From positions 100,798 to 164,797 of the IMG/VR virus record IMGVR_UViG_3300026521_000466: a DNA stretch of 64,000 nucleotides. One strand, written 5' to 3'. Origin of the DNA: a virus. Below are positions 1-8,483 of the stretch, piece by piece; the stretch's first letter is position 1; each line of letters starts with the position of its first letter. The position numbers and the translations under genes are program-made. Below the pieces are notes generated by a model. It saw only the letters and a list, made by a program, of their open reading frames with translations, had not been told where the DNA came from and did not search any database.

Positions 1-216
1 TGTCTTAGGAGCATGTATCAATCTCCTTAGGAAGTTAACTGTCATATCATACTGTTGTATAGACGGATGTTCTGTGTATGCATTTTTAACAATCTCTTCA
101 AAGAGAGCTCCCTCAGTAAGTTCATCAATAGACTCTGCCTGCTTCCTGCTAATAGACTGTGCTATTTCTAATCGATTCAGCTCAGCCTCTATCAGTTTTC
201 TAGTTGCCTTATTCAT
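1..216 (-). CDS. Partial hypothetical protein, N-terminal 72 codons
   Basis: The frame is open from an ATG at 216 to the window edge and starts MNKATRKLIEAELNRL. It is a charged, helix-rich segment with no motif I recognise. The start overlaps the stop of the upstream 140-residue gene by 8 bases, the same coupling used throughout these minus-strand operons. The C-terminus lies outside the window. Confidence 0.6.
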   Translation of the reverse strand, partial: MNKATRKLIEAELNRLEIAQSISRKQAESIDELTEGALFEEIVKNAYTEHPSIQQYDMTVNFLRRLIHAPKT

Positions 217-631
217 CGTTTTGTCCAAATAGAGAATTAAGATCTTCTAGGGCATTCTTATTGTTATTAGCAATATTTATAAAATGCTGTATATCAGTTG
301 TAGGTTTACCGTAATTTTCAGCACCCACAGATGCATTAAACATTGCTCTTTGGCTATCCATCAGTTCCATTACGATAAAATTAATAGGAGCTGCTTCAAA
401 AGGATATGCAAACTCATCTCTTAATTTATCAACTTGTGTAGAGACTGTCTCTCTGGTAGCTTTATGTATGGCTGGTGTATTTATCGTAAGGTCTTCGTTC
501 AACATCATCTTTTGAATATTCTGCACTGCTTCTGTTTTAAATACCCTATCGGCGAGAACGAAAAAAGCCAACTCTTTTTTCGCACCGTTTGTATTGAAAT
601 ACTCATCTATTTTAAAATATTGTTTTGTCAT
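209..631 (-). CDS. Hypothetical protein, 140 aa
   Basis: No family recognised. The protein is mostly helical in appearance, with an Asn-rich stretch (NIANNNKNALEDLNS) near its acidic C-terminus. An AAAAAGGATAACCC ribosome-binding segment precedes the ATG. It lies directly downstream of the membrane metallopeptidase gene (12-base gap) and overlaps the next gene by 8 bases, so it is probably in one transcript with both. Confidence 0.7.
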   Translation of the reverse strand: MTKQYFKIDEYFNTNGAKKELAFFVLADRVFKTEAVQNIQKMMLNEDLTINTPAIHKATRETVSTQVDKLRDEFAYPFEAAPINFIVMELMDSQRAMFNASVGAENYGKPTTDIQHFINIANNNKNALEDLNSLFGQNDE

Positions 632-643
632 GGGTTATCCTTT

Positions 644-2095
644 TTATTTAAAAATTCTTTTGAAAGTTTCAGATCTGACATGCATGTCATTTTCCATCAA
701 CTCTTCTGCTGACATATAGAAATCAGAGATACCTACCTGTCTACGTCTCATAGTGAATAGATACTTTAGATTTGTAAATATTCCTCTATCCTCCTCTACT
801 TTCTCAATCAATTCCTCAATAGTGGAAATTTGAACCAATATATCGGACTTGTTTTTTGTACTTGTCTCTTTCATCTGTCTGATAAGATCATATTTAACAC
901 GTCTAAATCTCTGTTCTAAATCATCATAAATAGAATCAGTATCAAGCATTAATTCTCTTAACTTATTTGGATCTGTTACTCCGGCAACAGTGGAAACTTG
1001 TGCAAGTTGAACTAATGCAAAGATCATGTAGATTACCCAGAAGAGTATGTAAAAGAACATTGCGGCCATTGGGTTAGTCATTATTATAACTACTATAAGC
1101 ACTGCAATAGCTGTATACGTCATAAATAGAGCTAAAGAAAATGAATGGGAATCTGCTTTATTATCCTCAGCCCCTTCAAGATTACCTGTTATTCTAGCCA
1201 ATGCGGTGACTAGATCTTGTCCTAGACCGTGTCTTACAGCAAATTGATCAGCCATACTTTCATTGTTTTTAATAGCGTATACATTCCCATTTGTTTTATC
1301 ACTCATGTTAAAGATATCATAGAACAACTCCTTAACATCAGAAACATTACGACCGTCAATGGCAATAATATTATTGTAACTCTCTATAAGCTCTTTTTCA
1401 TTCTTTGATTCATACATTCCCTCCACAGCAGTATTGACTGTAGTAAAGTATTGATGCATATATGCCAATGAATTGAATCCATGTCCAAATTCATGGTAAG
1501 TGATTGCCATAATTTCACGTACGGTAAAGTTTGCTCTGAACAACTGTATAAATGGTATACCAACAAAAACAACAACATCTTTGTTTAGACCTTCTATTTT
1601 ACCCTTAGCAAAATCTATCTTTACTTTCTTGTTAAAGTATTGTTTTTCAATCTCGTTCATAGATTGTCCAAGAGTGGCATATAGATTAATAAGATCTTTG
1701 CTGCTCTTCAATGCTTTAATGTCTGTACTTTTATTATCTGGTCGTATCTTATATTTACGCATAACGTTTTTGATTATTTTACTAATCTCTGCGTTTTGAT
1801 GTGCTATGATATTGCTAGATGGTCCGGGAGGAACTATACAATGAGGTCCTGCGTTTGTGGAGTAGAATTTAAAATGTATTCCATACTCTACAAAGACTGC
1901 ATCTTCCAGTTCTTCAAATTTCTCCCTATACCCTTTCTGTTTTGTAATGTCGTCATTACTTTGAAATTTCAGCATGCCGTGTTCTGTCTTTAAATATGTA
2001 AACAACTCTTCCATTTTTTTCAAAGTTTTATTTTCAGTAACTGCTTGTATAGACTCCATATTGAAATCGTTTTTAAGTGTTAATCGCATCTTCAT
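644..2095 (-). CDS. Membrane-anchored M48-like zinc metallopeptidase
   Basis: The 483-residue product carries an HEFGH zinc motif at residues 201-205. A downstream NNESMADQFA segment (Glu279) resembles the third-ligand E..AD motif of M48/M56-type peptidases. Two hydrophobic segments at about residues 322-341 and 344-363 should span the membrane after the catalytic part. I infer a membrane protease; the family assignment is by motif only. A role in virion maturation, lysis or host-envelope remodelling cannot be chosen from context. A TATATTAATT promoter-like box (about 2116-2125) and AAGGAC lie upstream of the start. Roughly 120 charged residues follow the membrane segments. Confidence 0.65.
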   Translation of the reverse strand: MKMRLTLKNDFNMESIQAVTENKTLKKMEELFTYLKTEHGMLKFQSNDDITKQKGYREKFEELEDAVFVEYGIHFKFYSTNAGPHCIVPPGPSSNIIAHQNAEISKIIKNVMRKYKIRPDNKSTDIKALKSSKDLINLYATLGQSMNEIEKQYFNKKVKIDFAKGKIEGLNKDVVVFVGIPFIQLFRANFTVREIMAITYHEFGHGFNSLAYMHQYFTTVNTAVEGMYESKNEKELIESYNNIIAIDGRNVSDVKELFYDIFNMSDKTNGNVYAIKNNESMADQFAVRHGLGQDLVTALARITGNLEGAEDNKADSHSFSLALFMTYTAIAVLIVVIIMTNPMAAMFFYILFWVIYMIFALVQLAQVSTVAGVTDPNKLRELMLDTDSIYDDLEQRFRRVKYDLIRQMKETSTKNKSDILVQISTIEELIEKVEEDRGIFTNLKYLFTMRRRQVGISDFYMSAEELMENDMHVRSETFKRIFK

Positions 2096-2151
2096 TGCAT
2101 AGTCCTTGTGTAAATTAATATATCAAGGAAAAGTTTATATTGTTAAATAAA

Positions 2152-2186
2152 GAAAAAAAGACAGTATGTAGGGATTCCCTACATAC
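2152..2186 (-). terminator. Rho-independent terminator after the 229-aa gene
   Basis: An 11-base perfect arm pair (2164-2174 with 2176-2186) is followed on the minus strand by a U run (2152-2159). It starts at the stop codon of the 229-residue gene and so separates that gene from the metallopeptidase unit. Confidence 0.85.
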
Positions 2187-2868
2187 CAAATTTAATATTG
2201 TTTACAATTGTTTTCTTTTCATCAACCATATCAGGATATGTTAATATTTGCAGGAGTGTGGCCATAAATACGTCCCTACCTGACATAGTTCTTAGTTCAT
2301 CCCCATACATGAAATTTATAGGCTCGTTATAGATCAACAGCGAGTAGACATTATCACTAACATCTATATCAAAGTTAGCTCTATAGAAATAGTTAAAGTT
2401 CATATATTCCTCAGTGAGCTCACTAATATTACTTCTGTTGAAGATGCTATTGAACGTATACAAATCTACATCGGCGTATGTTAATGACCTCAACATCTTG
2501 ATCTTATTATCCTTCCAATGTAATAGTCCTTCCCTAATATAGATGTCCGAGGTGTATTTTTCACCATTAAGCTTATCATCTATTGTGAAAAATGTTCTAC
2601 CAGAACCACTCTGCTTTGTCACCAATATATCAAAGATAGGACGAGTCAATCTTGTATACACCTCTTTATTTCTCTCCAATACTTTTGTGTAATCTATACC
2701 CGCTACATCTTTTATCTCATACCATATATCGTCATCGTCATGCAAGGCAAACTCTATTGTTGGCGTTATTTTACATTTACTCAACCATGCCTCTTCATAA
2801 AACTTCCCTTTAACTACCTCTCTGATAGAGGCTGCTAACTTATTAATCTCTTGTACTACTTCTGTCAT
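2179..2868 (-). CDS. Hypothetical protein, 229 aa
   Basis: No family recognised. It is a mixed alpha/beta sequence with an acidic central patch (HDDDDIWYEI). It ends with TAG inside the terminator hairpin. Its ATG overlaps the TAA of the upstream amber-interrupted gene as TAATG, which implies translational coupling with it. Confidence 0.7.
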   Translation of the reverse strand: MTEVVQEINKLAASIREVVKGKFYEEAWLSKCKITPTIEFALHDDDDIWYEIKDVAGIDYTKVLERNKEVYTRLTRPIFDILVTKQSGSGRTFFTIDDKLNGEKYTSDIYIREGLLHWKDNKIKMLRSLTYADVDLYTFNSIFNRSNISELTEEYMNFNYFYRANFDIDVSDNVYSLLIYNEPINFMYGDELRTMSGRDVFMATLLQILTYPDMVDEKKTIVNNIKFGM

Positions 2869-3113
2869 TATTTGTTCCTTTTAATATTTGTTTCACTCTC
2901 ATTTATAGGTGATAGATATTCAGGGTATTCAGTTTTTAACGTATGACCAGACAACATTTTTCTCACGCGTATTAACTCATCACCATCATCTCCAAAGCAC
3001 GCATCGTAATCTACTCTAGTTTTACCTATGAACAACGCAACAGCTTCCTACACTCTCACCACACACCCATTAAAGACTGCGTAGAGTCCCTTTATGTTTT
3101 CTATTGTATACAT
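2868..3113 (-). pseudogene. Small gene (81 codons) interrupted by in-frame TAG
   Basis: From the ATG at 3113 the frame reads 21 codons (MYTIENIKGLYAVFNGCVVRV) and meets TAG at 3048-3050. It then continues open for 59 more codons to TAA at 2868-2870, which forms TAATG with the next gene. Good coding texture on both sides of the TAG, a GAGG ribosome-binding site before the ATG and the coupled stop all suggest one gene. Either it is disrupted by a nonsense mutation or the TAG is read through. Four neighbouring genes use TAG as a true stop, so general recoding is unlikely. Confidence 0.6.
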
Positions 3114-3172
3114 CACTACCTCCTAGTAGATTATTAATAGTTATTAAATAACACCTAAAGCCCAATCCACTA

Positions 3173-3182
3173 TAATAATATA
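3173..3182 (-). promoter_or_regulatory. Phage promoter core TATATTATTA
   Basis: Minus-strand TATATTATTA is followed by TAGTGG and then GGGCTTTAGGTGT, the shared leader element. It would drive the amber-interrupted gene and the 229-aa gene. Confidence 0.7.
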
Positions 3183-3204
3183 CAGATAAAAAGAAATAGT
3201 AAAA

Positions 3205-3239
3205 GCACTACGCTATCGCCTGATGCTGGCGCTGCGTGC
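3205..3239 (-). terminator. GC-rich hairpin with U-rich tail
   Basis: A long two-tier hairpin (GCAC/GTGC outside, GCGCC/GGCG inside) is followed on the minus strand by a TTTTACTATTTCTTTTT tail. It sits between the small RNA at 3239-3400 and the promoter at 3173. A similar GC-rich hairpin follows the second RNA copy at 62417-62457. Confidence 0.6.
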
Positions 3240-3400
3240 AATAAAAAAGATAATACCCTATAGGTACATACTGTGCGGGTCACTCCTAGGGTCGCGTCCC
3301 TTAGAGAGTTCCTACGGTCACTCTCTACCAGTATGATTGTATTTATATAATCCTCTCACTCAACCCCTCCTAGAAGGTTCCCCTTCTCTCTCTCCTTATA
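3239..3400 (-). ncRNA. Structured small RNA, copy A
   Basis: This gene-free stretch is clearly related to 62463-62640. On the minus strand both copies share, in order: an AAGG/CCTT hairpin, an outer stem CATACTG...CAGTATG (3329-3335 with 3267-3273), an identical internal hairpin TAGAGAGT/ACTCTCTA (3302-3309 with 3320-3327) with loop GACCGTAGGA, and the tract ending in GTACCTAT. A TACC/GGTA hairpin with U6 (3243-3266) terminates it. Two independent copies with preserved pairing, both 3' of a terminated operon, support a functional RNA. The 5' end is estimated. Confidence 0.6.
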
Positions 3401-3421
3401 TTCACATAATAGCAACCAAAT

Positions 3422-3452
3422 AAAAAAATATAACAGAGAGGATATTACTCCT
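3422..3452 (-). terminator. Terminator overlapping the stop of the 171-aa gene
   Basis: A GAGGA/TCCTC hairpin (3437-3452) is followed on the minus strand by TGTTATATTTTTTT. The stop codon at 3445 lies inside the hairpin. Confidence 0.65.
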
Positions 3453-3960
3453 CCCTGATGGTACTAAGCAGTGAGGAGTAATACTTAATATCCTCCTCTA
3501 CTGCATTAGCACCTGCATCATTATAGCCTCTTTTCTCTAGCATAGAAATCATGGCTATAATGATGCTTTCCCTAATGTCGTAATCAACATTAGGGTTTTC
3601 TATATCAAGTGGGGAGGCTTGATATACTACAGAGCCCTCTACTAACGAGGATTCACTCTCAATACCTGCTTCATTATACCCTGAGGTAATATGGCAGGCA
3701 TGTGCACCCACCCCATTTTTCAGCATCATGGCTGATCTAATGGTGCGGGTGTTAATGATGACAATGCTATGCTTGTCATCAATAGTAGCTATTGAAAAAT
3801 TATCAGGTGTCCCCATCGCTTGATAATTTCCTTTGGGATACGATAATACCAATGCTGGTTTGCCATCTACCCCACCTAGACTTAACCAACTGGCGGACTT
3901 GTCCATACCCGCCAGATGAATTTTGAAGTCATGCTTCAGAGCATTGTATGATTTTAACAC
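3445..3960 (-). CDS. Hypothetical protein, 171 aa (GTG start)
   Basis: No family recognised. GTG at 3960 is chosen because TAGGAG lies 6 bases upstream and the previous gene ends four bases inside it (3954). The sequence is mixed alpha/beta, with a Gly-rich N-terminal part (LSLGGVDGKPALVLS) and a helical acidic C-terminus. It is the last gene of the short operon driven by the promoter at 4249. Confidence 0.7.
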   Translation of the reverse strand: MLKSYNALKHDFKIHLAGMDKSASWLSLGGVDGKPALVLSYPKGNYQAMGTPDNFSIATIDDKHSIVIINTRTIRSAMMLKNGVGAHACHITSGYNEAGIESESSLVEGSVVYQASPLDIENPNVDYDIRESIIIAMISMLEKRGYNDAGANAVEEDIKYYSSLLSTIREE

Positions 3961-4187
3961 GTGATGCTCCTATGAAAATCAATCTGCATCTGAGAGAAGA
4001 ATCTCTCACTCTCTCTCAGATGCTCTTTAAAACAGAGGTTGTGATGGGCAGCGACAACCTCCCCTCGTTGCGGTTGGGAAATGTCGAGATTTCTCATCTC
4101 TTCCATCTCCCTCTCGACTTCTTCGAGTTTCTTGAAGAAGTCTTTCTCCGACGGAAATGGTCCATCGGTTAATGGTTTTAATGCCAT
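3954..4187 (-). CDS. Hypothetical small protein, 77 aa
   Basis: The start at 4187 has an AAGGAG site 6 bases upstream. A longer frame to 4277 would run through the promoter. The product begins MALKPLTDGPFPSEKDFFKKL and is highly charged and probably coiled-coil (KKLEEVEREMEEM). The function is unknown. Confidence 0.65.
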   Translation of the reverse strand: MALKPLTDGPFPSEKDFFKKLEEVEREMEEMRNLDISQPQRGEVVAAHHNLCFKEHLRESERFFSQMQIDFHRSITC

Positions 4188-4248
4188 AATTATCTCCTTA
4201 CGATAATAAATAATTAGTATCATAGATACACCTAAGCCTAAACCACTA

Positions 4249-4258
4249 TAATAATATA
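4249..4258 (-). promoter_or_regulatory. Phage promoter core TATATTATTA
   Basis: Minus-strand TATATTATTA is followed by TAGTGG and the best copy of the leader element, TTTAGGCTTAGGTGT. About 60 bases further on is AAGGAG and the ATG at 4187. This is the clearest example of the promoter-leader arrangement. Confidence 0.75.
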
Positions 4259-4334
4259 CAAACACTACGGCTTGCAATTTGATTTATTCTTTATAACTTA
4301 ATTATAGGATAAGAGAAATAATAAAGGGTGTGAT

Positions 4335-6086
4335 ATGAGTGATATATGTAAAGAGTTTAGGTTTGCTGTACACCTGCCTAATAGTGACGATGGCGATTAT
4401 CATTTAGTGAAATTCCTAAATCACTATCCTGATGGTAGACAAGAGCACTCTATAGAGTTAATAAAAGATTATAAAAGACCATTTTATGTAACTAAAAAGT
4501 TCTATAGAAATCATAAACAGAGGAAAGAAGCCGAGCATTTGAGTAGATTAGATAAGTTCATGTCTACAGAATCAGGATTAGCAAATAGCATATTTAAAGC
4601 ATTGGGGAAACCAAAATATAAGAAAGCAAAACTATACGAGGTAAGAAGAGATAGAGATAGTATCTATGTTTATGGTGCAGACATACCATCCACTACACTG
4701 CTCTCTATGGAGTATAAAAAGAAGTGTGATAAGATAACACCGTTTATCCCCGGTTTTCTCGATATTGAAAATGATGTAGATACAAAAGAGATATCCCTGA
4801 ATACATTCGTCTATACAGAAGATGGAATCGATAAGGTTTATACTTTTGTAAATAATAACCTTATTCCAAACCTGCCTGGATTGGAAGAGAGGATAATTAA
4901 TAAGTTATTAAAATCCTTACCTGATAAACTCCCATATGGACTAGATGTTGATAACTTAAAAATATCAATAACCAAGTGTAAAGATGAGAAAGAGTTAATA
5001 CAAAAATCATTTAGCAGAATACATCGCTCTGATATCGATATATTATCCGGATGGAACTTTGAATTTGATATCTCTACTATTGCAAAAAGATCTGTGGTAA
5101 ATGGATTAAGACCCGAAGATGTATTTTGTCATCCTGATATACCAAAAGAGCTCAGGTTCTTCGAGGTGATAGTAGGTAGGAGCGAGAAAGTGACTCAGGC
5201 AGGCAAGGTAACACCAGTACCGCCTGAAGAGAGGTGGCACGTAATGAAGAGTGCTGCTAAGTTCATAATGATGGATAGTATGTCACTCTATCGATATATT
5301 CGTTCACAAGATAAAAAGATACAAGGCGGGTATGGTTTAGATAACGTATTGGCAAAGTCTTTGAAGATAGGTAAACTTAAAACAGTTGATATTGAAGGTG
5401 TAACAAAATATGAGTGGCATAAAACCATGTCTAATAAACACCCTATTGATTACTCTGCATATAACATATGGGATTCACTAGGATTAAATTGTAAAAATAA
5501 AAAAGACCACGACCTAGATTACTCACTACCCCTATTGAGCGGACATACTACATTTTATAACTTTAACAGTAACCCCACTAAGATATATGAGGATATGTAT
5601 GAGTTCTATATGAAAGAGGATAAAGTACTGGCTATGTTTAAGAGTAAGGATGAGCAGGAGAGCAAATCTTTAGGCAGGGAATATTGGACAGTCACACTTA
5701 ACCTATGGAGAATAGATGAGAATTATAGCGTACCTATACTGGATGATGAGTATTATTTAAATACTACAGAGTTACAGGATAAGGCTGCGCAAATGGTAGC
5801 ATCACATTACAATACGCCAAGGCCATTAACTAAGACAAGAGCTTATATACTGGCCATGGACTTGGATGTTACCTCTGCTTATCCAACAGTTACTTATGTT
5901 TTGAATATCAGTAACGATACATGTGTAAGAGACCTATTTGATGTAGTGGGAGTAGAAAAAGAAACATTTAAACATGCCAATATTGATTTAATCACCGGTG
6001 TAATATCACATTTAGATTATGGTCATATTATGCATGAGTTACCTACATTGATAGAGGTGGATAGTATGATAGATGATTATTTATAA
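4335..6086 (+). CDS. Family B DNA polymerase, exonuclease plus motif A half
   Basis: The 583-residue protein contains the three 3'-5' exonuclease motifs of family B polymerases: Exo I FLDIEND (Asp143, Glu145), Exo II GWNFEFD (Asn241, Asp245) and Exo III YSAYNIWD (Tyr373, Asp380). Polymerase motif A follows as DLDVTSAYP (Asp511, Tyr516). The protein then stops about 70 residues later, with no motif B or C. Those are found in the gene at 18912-21035 on the opposite strand. I infer that the two products assemble into one polymerase with proofreading. The AAAGGG ribosome-binding site precedes the ATG. The gene is a lone plus-strand unit closed by a bidirectional terminator. Confidence 0.8.
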   Translation: MSDICKEFRFAVHLPNSDDGDYHLVKFLNHYPDGRQEHSIELIKDYKRPFYVTKKFYRNHKQRKEAEHLSRLDKFMSTESGLANSIFKALGKPKYKKAKLYEVRRDRDSIYVYGADIPSTTLLSMEYKKKCDKITPFIPGFLDIENDVDTKEISLNTFVYTEDGIDKVYTFVNNNLIPNLPGLEERIINKLLKSLPDKLPYGLDVDNLKISITKCKDEKELIQKSFSRIHRSDIDILSGWNFEFDISTIAKRSVVNGLRPEDVFCHPDIPKELRFFEVIVGRSEKVTQAGKVTPVPPEERWHVMKSAAKFIMMDSMSLYRYIRSQDKKIQGGYGLDNVLAKSLKIGKLKTVDIEGVTKYEWHKTMSNKHPIDYSAYNIWDSLGLNCKNKKDHDLDYSLPLLSGHTTFYNFNSNPTKIYEDMYEFYMKEDKVLAMFKSKDEQESKSLGREYWTVTLNLWRIDENYSVPILDDEYYLNTTELQDKAAQMVASHYNTPRPLTKTRAYILAMDLDVTSAYPTVTYVLNISNDTCVRDLFDVVGVEKETFKHANIDLITGVISHLDYGHIMHELPTLIEVDSMIDDYL

Positions 6087-6097
6087 TAAAGAAAAAA

Positions 6098-6134
6098 GAG
6101 AGTATGGGTTAAATTCCCATACTCTTAAATTTTT
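6098..6134. terminator. Bidirectional terminator
   Basis: AGAGTATGGG and CCCATACTCT arms (6098-6107 with 6115-6124) are flanked by an A run on the left and a T run on the right. It serves both the polymerase gene and the converging minus-strand gene. Confidence 0.85.
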
Positions 6135-6149
6135 TGTTTAATGCTGTCA

Positions 6150-6395
6150 TTAACCACCCCAATCATTGTCTGGGTCTAGTCCTTGCCTCTTTTCCCAATC
6201 CTCCAATGTTTTTCTCAATAACTTAATAGGACTATTATTTCCATCAATAGTTTTTGTTTTAGACATCCCACCGTGAGGAATTTGATCATGCGTTATAACT
6301 ATAATATACTCGCAAACGCCTTCATTAACAAGTTTACTAGAAAAATCATTCAATATTTTCTGTAGCTTATCTACTTTTTTTAGTTTTGTTATCAT
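6150..6395 (-). CDS. Hypothetical small protein, 81 aa
   Basis: The start at 6395 is preferred because AAAAGGACATTAT lies just upstream; a longer frame to 6449 lacks such a site. It begins MITKLKKVDKLQKIL and ends with an acidic Gly/Asp tail (DPDNDWGG). No family recognised. Confidence 0.6.
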   Translation of the reverse strand: MITKLKKVDKLQKILNDFSSKLVNEGVCEYIIVITHDQIPHGGMSKTKTIDGNNSPIKLLRKTLEDWEKRQGLDPDNDWGG

Positions 6396-6448
6396 ATAAT
6401 GTCCTTTTAATTTAATGTTTATTGCCCTAGTATGATCACATAACAACA

Positions 6449-7648
6449 CTACCTTTTTATATCTGTTATACTTATTGTATATATATATACTGCTATAATA
6501 ATCGTGCTGGATGATAAAACACCTCTAGTCTTTATACCAGTTACCTCTTTTACCATCTTGATTATTTTATTTTTGATATCTTGCATATCTTTATCTTTTA
6601 AACTACTGCTACTCCAATAGTTCTTTAAGAACTTGAATACTGCAATAAGTCTATCTGAATAAGGAGGATACATCTTCTCAACATAGAGATATCTGTTATT
6701 GATCTCTATGATCTTCACACACATATCTACCATCTCTTTACTTTCAAATGCTTTCTGCTGAATATGTTCTAATGTCTTCAACACAGCATCTATTTTTATT
6801 CTCGGATAGAGCTCAGATACAATGCTAAGAAGATCTTTATCTATAAAATCATCTTTAATATATATTTTTCTTTTGATGCTCTCAACATATACACTGTGTA
6901 TGTCATTAACCTCACGTACCCTCTCTTCATTATCTTCTCCGTCTCTTGCCACTGGAGAAGCGGTTCTTCTTAACTTATCCTCTTCTTGAACTTTTACTAA
7001 GACACTATACTGTTGTAGAATAAATGACTTTATCGTTGTATTTAAATTTGATACATAATAAAGAAATTTCATAGGCTTGTCTCTTTTTAATACCTTTGAC
7101 CAATTTCCACTTTCATATCTTGATATTGCATTATGCTCCAATACTTTATAATTCGACCCTAACCTTTTTATAATAAATTTTCTAGGAAGTCTCTCATATA
7201 GTGTCGTAGCCATATCTTTTGATACTGCATAGTTGAAGTATCTAAAATACATAGACGTAATCATCTTATATTGAAATATAATATTAAGATTAATGTAGAA
7301 GTCTCTTTTTATACTTTCGCTAACCTTGCTCTCTAATGCCTTGCGCAGATAAAGAGCACATACAACATTAAATGGGTCAGTAATAATATTCCAACTAGAT
7401 TTTACACCATCTAATTTCTTAATGTCATTTTTCAATTCAGTCTCATCTATATCCAATAGTAGATATAAGTTCTCTTTATCATTATCTCTAAAACGTATCT
7501 CATGTACTCCAAAATAGAAACTATTAAACCACTCCATAGAATCTTCTGTCCTAGTCATAATAGCTATTAGATACTGCTTCATCTTAACACTTAACTCTTT
7601 ACTTACAGGCACAGTTGCATGTTTCAACATCATCTCTTTAATATTCAT
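6449..7648 (-). CDS. Hypothetical protein, 399 aa, C-terminal hydrophobic segment
   Basis: No family recognised. It is a long, mostly helical basic protein. A charged linker lies in the middle (about residues 230-246) and a hydrophobic stretch at the very C-terminus (IIIAVYIYTISI) could be a tail anchor. It ends with TAG. It is downstream of the Thr/Lys-rich protein gene, past a terminator hairpin. Confidence 0.65.
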   Translation of the reverse strand: MNIKEMMLKHATVPVSKELSVKMKQYLIAIMTRTEDSMEWFNSFYFGVHEIRFRDNDKENLYLLLDIDETELKNDIKKLDGVKSSWNIITDPFNVVCALYLRKALESKVSESIKRDFYINLNIIFQYKMITSMYFRYFNYAVSKDMATTLYERLPRKFIIKRLGSNYKVLEHNAISRYESGNWSKVLKRDKPMKFLYYVSNLNTTIKSFILQQYSVLVKVQEEDKLRRTASPVARDGEDNEERVREVNDIHSVYVESIKRKIYIKDDFIDKDLLSIVSELYPRIKIDAVLKTLEHIQQKAFESKEMVDMCVKIIEINNRYLYVEKMYPPYSDRLIAVFKFLKNYWSSSSLKDKDMQDIKNKIIKMVKEVTGIKTRGVLSSSTIIIAVYIYTISITDIKR

Positions 7649-7674
7649 GGTAAAGCCTTCTTTTTTCTTATCAA

Positions 7675-7710
7675 ATAAAAAGATGTACAGAGTGTTCTTA
7701 CGAACACTCT
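7675..7710 (-). terminator. Terminator after the Thr/Lys-rich gene
   Basis: AGAGTGTTC and GAACACTCT arms with a TTAC loop (7689-7710) overlap the stop at 7698. They are followed on the minus strand by ATCTTTTTATTTG. Confidence 0.75.
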
Positions 7711-8450
7711 GCCATTACATAACCCATACCGATGAATTTTCCATAGAATTGATTTTTAATACCTGTTTTAGGCATATCTTTCAATTTCCCGTTTTGTTTA
7801 GCTGCCGCCATAGCAAGGACTGCGGTATATGCATCAAGAGACTCTCGATCTCCTGCCCAGATTTGAATTACAGTTCCTGCTTGCGCCATAAGTTTTTTAA
7901 TATTAGCCAAATGATCAAGTACATTATTAGCTATTTTTATCCTTACGGTAATATCTTCATCTTCATTTGAAAGTACAATGTTCATACCACTGATAAAGTT
8001 CAATGCCATATGAGCCTCTGCGGATGTTTTCTTTTTAGCAGAGATAGACTTTGAAATATCAGCCATCTCTTTAACAAGAGGGTGTGTTTTCTCTTCTTTT
8101 GATTCTTTTACTGTTGTATCTGTAGGAAATGATTTTTTTTCCTCGGATTGTGTCTTTTCAACCGGCTTGACTGGCTTCGTTTCATCGGTTGGTTTCTTTG
8201 CATCCTGTGCTGATTTCGGAGTTTCCTTAACCGGTTCTGTTTTTACAGGTGTTGGTTCTGGAACTTTTTCTTTTGCTTTAACTGGTGTCTTCTCTACTGT
8301 TTTTGTAGGTGTTTTTTCTTCAACGGCAGCTGTCTTTTCTACAGTCGTTGTGTCTTTTGTAGCAGCTGTTTTCTTTGCAGCTTTTGAGGAAGACCCAGAA
8401 GATCTAGTTTTTTTTGTCGTAGTGCTCTTTGTTGTTTCTTTACCTGACAT
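7698..8450 (-). CDS. Protein with Thr/Lys/Pro/Glu-rich N-terminal half, 250 aa
   Basis: Residues 1 to about 125 are low-complexity, built from Thr, Lys, Ser, Pro and Glu, with repeated EKTP/VEKTPVK units. Residues about 130-250 look folded and helical (LKDMPKTG near the end). This resembles a DNA- or surface-binding disordered tail on a small domain, but I do not recognise the domain. It is in the same operon as the next two upstream genes. Confidence 0.65.
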   Translation of the reverse strand: MSGKETTKSTTTKKTRSSGSSSKAAKKTAATKDTTTVEKTAAVEEKTPTKTVEKTPVKAKEKVPEPTPVKTEPVKETPKSAQDAKKPTDETKPVKPVEKTQSEEKKSFPTDTTVKESKEEKTHPLVKEMADISKSISAKKKTSAEAHMALNFISGMNIVLSNEDEDITVRIKIANNVLDHLANIKKLMAQAGTVIQIWAGDRESLDAYTAVLAMAAAKQNGKLKDMPKTGIKNQFYGKFIGMGYVMAECS

Positions 8451-8483
8451 ATTTAGTCCTTTCTATATTAGTTCATTTAATAA

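Noticed and set aside
2868-3113. Genome-wide recoding of TAG
   Set aside because: Genes ending at 2179, 6449, 16838 and 58041 use TAG at positions where a true stop is expected, two of them inside terminators.
3267-3335. Base-pair covariation between RNA copies A and B in the second inner hairpin
   Set aside because: Aligned in the RNA strand, the changed positions give a mismatch in one copy, so they do not count as compensatory changes; only the preserved stems were used as evidence.
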